In this document: positions 5,471 through 7,337 of the stretch, piece by piece
How positions within the stretch are numbered: position 1 is the first letter of the stretch
Layout: every line of letters begins with the position of its first letter
Source of the DNA: an uncultured bacterium
Lineage (GTDB): Bacteria; UBA4055
NCBI GenBank assembly: GCA_937873545.1
Contig: CALMWI010000213.1
Location: 1 to 7,337, forward strand
Direction of reading: 5' to 3'
Length of the DNA stretch: 7,337 bases
Notes under the pieces: model-generated
Database searches by the model: none
What the model saw: the letters and a program-made list of their open reading frames with translations, nothing else
What the model was told of the DNA's origin: nothing
Program-made: the position numbers and the translations under genes

Positions 5471-7337
5471 TTATTTGGTTTTCGCCTTATTTTCTTCTAT
5501 TGATTTTAAAAGGTCAATAGCAGGATCAAGACCCCGTTTAAATCCTATTTTCTCAAAAATCCTCTTTGCCTGCAGAGCATACTTTTCTGCATTTACTCCG
5601 TCATTAAAATTATTGAAATAAGTATATGCGAGATTAAAGAGAGCTTTACCTTCAGAATGAATATCGTTATGCTTTCTGGAGTATTCGATCTGCAGATCGT
5701 AATATTTAAGGCTTTCTTCGAGTTTGCCTGTTTCAGCAAAACAGTTCGCAAGGTTACCGTAACTGTGACCTACCATCTCTATATTATTTATCTCTTCTGA
5801 AAATTTGAGATTGGCTTTATATATATCGATGGCTTTGGCATATTCTTTTTTATAGAAATAGGCATCGCCTCTGTTATCGTTTACAATTGCGATCTTAGTT
5901 TTATTTCCAGTTTTAATTAATATTTCCTCTCTTTGTCTGCATAATTCCAGAACATCATCATATCTTTCGCTTTCAAGTCTTATGTTTGACAGGCATTGCA
6001 ATAAGCTTTCCTTCAGTTCCATTTTTGATGTTTTCTCAACAAGCTTTATACCGTCATTTATAAACTTCTCAGCTTTAAAATAATTCCCTTTTATATAGCT
6101 GACCTTTGAAAGACCATCTATAGCCCGCATAAGAAGGAAATAGTTGTGTGTTCTTTTTGCCTCCAGATATACTTTTTCGTAGCCATCCTGAGCTTTATCA
6201 ATGTCGCCCATCTGACCGTTTGAAGATGCTATAGTCTGAAGAGCAAAGCTCTTTTCGTTCAAAAGATTTTCTGACTCGGAAAGCTTTATCATTTGTTTAG
6301 ATAATTCGATCGCCTTTTCAAATTCTCTCTGTCTGAACGCTTTTAACGCCAATACGCTAATCGCACTTACTTTAAGTTTGATCTCTTTTGTTTTTCCAGA
6401 CAAGTTTTCAAGCCTTTGAAGCATTTTATCTAGTTTTTCATGTTCACTCAGGTACAAGCAGGAAGTTGCAGCTTCAACAAGCCCCTCCAGTTCTATATTT
6501 TCAGACGCAAAATCAATGATCTTTTCGAATTCGGATACCACAATTTTATATTCTGCACTTCGTCTTAAGACATTAAGCTTCTTTACGAGGGCTCTCTGGT
6601 AAGTTTCACAATCCCGATCTGTATTTTCCATAATTTTTTCTGCGATTGCAATGGCTTCACTTCTTTTTTCCATAACTTTCAGCATTTCAATGTCGATAAA
6701 ATAGCTTTCAAGTTTTTCTTTAGGCGACATTTTATATTTCCTGAAAAGCTTAAGATAGTCGATCGCCTCTTTGTAGCTGAACTTGTTCTTTGCGGATTCG
6801 GCGGATCGCAGCAGGTAATACTTAGCTTTTTCCTTATCGTTCGTATGCCTGTAATGGAAAGCGAGAAGCTCATATGCGGCCGAAATGTTATCCGCATGAT
6901 TTTTTTCATAGAGCTGGGCTATACTCAGATGATATTTTCTCCTTAGCGAATAGAGAAGCGTCTCATAGGCCACTTCCTGCGTGATCGCATGCTTAAACAG
7001 ATACTCATTCTCGCTCGTTTCTTCGAATATCGTCAGATCTACTTTCGTCAGGTCAAAAAGGCTGTCTCTGATATCAAGCTGACTTGCGATCTCTTTAAGG
7101 TTCTGCAGCTGCTTCAATATATCGAATTGAAATATCCTGCCAATTACAGATGCAATTTTCAGAATAGTCTTGCTGTTTTCATCAAGCTTATCTATCCTTG
7201 ATAGCACAATATCATTCACATTGTCAGGTATTTTGATCGATTTTATGGAAGGTTTTATCCTGTATTTCGTTTCTGAAAATTCTGATCTTACCTCAATAAT
7301 ATCCCCGTCATTCTTTAATCCTAAAAGTATCTCCTCC
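5471..7337 (-). CDS. AAA/STAND-type signalling ATPase with C-terminal TPR array (5'-truncated by window edge)
   Basis: About 621 residues are visible, and the frame stays open to the window edge, so the N-terminus is missing. The GTG at 7219 is not a credible start. The 39 codons before it encode the expected preceding sequence, ending IKIPDN just before VNDIVLSRIDKL, the typical end of an AAA module (iPdtv..vi.aRIDrL). Next comes a winged-helix-like stretch (KTILKIASVIGRIF), then FKHAITQEVAYETLLYSLRR, a hallmark of the ATPase-TPR proteins often fused to class III adenylate/guanylate cyclases or Ser/Thr kinases. The remaining roughly 500 residues are alpha-helical TPR-like repeats, clearest toward the C-terminus (GDAYFYKKEYAKAIDIYK; GNLANCFAETGKLEESLKYY). 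The protein is likely a cytoplasmic signalling scaffold. The missing N-terminal part should carry the P-loop and perhaps a cyclase or kinase domain, but this cannot be seen. It ends with TAA 54 bp before the next gene, so operon membership is uncertain. Confidence 0.85.
   Translation of the reverse strand, partial: EEILLGLKNDGDIIEVRSEFSETKYRIKPSIKSIKIPDNVNDIVLSRIDKLDENSKTILKIASVIGRIFQFDILKQLQNLKEIASQLDIRDSLFDLTKVDLTIFEETSENEYLFKHAITQEVAYETLLYSLRRKYHLSIAQLYEKNHADNISAAYELLAFHYRHTNDKEKAKYYLLRSAESAKNKFSYKEAIDYLKLFRKYKMSPKEKLESYFIDIEMLKVMEKRSEAIAIAEKIMENTDRDCETYQRALVKKLNVLRRSAEYKIVVSEFEKIIDFASENIELEGLVEAATSCLYLSEHEKLDKMLQRLENLSGKTKEIKLKVSAISVLALKAFRQREFEKAIELSKQMIKLSESENLLNEKSFALQTIASSNGQMGDIDKAQDGYEKVYLEAKRTHNYFLLMRAIDGLSKVSYIKGNYFKAEKFINDGIKLVEKTSKMELKESLLQCLSNIRLESERYDDVLELCRQREEILIKTGNKTKIAIVNDNRGDAYFYKKEYAKAIDIYKANLKFSEEINNIEMVGHSYGNLANCFAETGKLEESLKYYDLQIEYSRKHNDIHSEGKALFNLAYTYFNNFNDGVNAEKYALQAKRIFEKIGFKRGLDPAIDLLKSIEENKAKTK

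Noticed and set aside
5466..5473. TAATTTTG on the minus strand, matching the Bacteroidetes -7 element TAnnTTTG
   Set aside because: No TTTG-like -33 element is present about 20 bp upstream, and such AT-rich words are common by chance in this DNA.
5157..5621. 154-codon open frame on the plus strand
   Set aside because: It is antisense to the Lys/Glu-rich lipoprotein and spans into the TPR gene; its Phe/Ser-rich product is the mirror of AAA/GAA codons and it has no ribosome-binding site or domain.

Overview
The window is one unbroken run of genes on the minus strand, so it reads from high to low coordinates. It holds five complete or nearly complete coding regions, plus the first ten codons of a sixth at the left edge. 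By eye the DNA is AT-rich, the genes are tightly packed, and three of the five complete or beginning genes whose starts are not in doubt use TTG or GTG. The presence of lpxD (lipid A synthesis) and two lipoprotein signal peptides indicates a Gram-negative (diderm) bacterium. A PorX-type receiver-PglZ regulator, a DUF4292-like lipoprotein and an LpxD with the IDRAT-GST variant seen in Bacteroidetes all point to the Bacteroidetes/FCB superphylum. It may be one of the uncultured FCB phyla rather than a classical Bacteroidetes; that placement is inference.

Layout in transcription order. (1) 7337-5471: the C-terminal part of a large signal-transduction ATPase, comprising the end of an AAA/STAND-type ATPase module followed by a long TPR array. 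Its N-terminus lies outside the window. (2) A 54-bp gap (5417-5470) holding a perfect 12-bp palindrome and a good ribosome-binding site. (3) 5416-4838: a lipoprotein with a charged linker and a C-terminal AMIN-like beta domain, starting with TTG. (4) 4834-3422: an exported TPR protein. (5) 3420-2683: a DUF4292/LolB-like lipoprotein. (6) 2686-1133: the PorX-like regulator, starting with GTG and overlapping the previous gene by 4 bp. (7) 1126-86: lpxD. (8) 30-1: the start of another gene, with a TTG start and a signal-peptide-like N-terminus.

From the AMIN lipoprotein to lpxD the gaps are 3 bp, 1 bp, -4 bp and 6 bp, so these five genes very probably form one operon with translational coupling. 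The shared theme is the cell envelope: two lipoproteins and a periplasmic TPR protein, which could form an outer-membrane-associated assembly; a cytoplasmic regulator of the family that controls type IX secretion in Bacteroidetes; and an essential lipid A enzyme. The most interesting point is that the PorX-like gene is coupled to envelope genes. This gives a testable hypothesis that the lipoprotein/TPR genes are effectors or partners of PorX signalling. I found no RNA genes, mobile elements, CRISPR arrays or convincing terminators.
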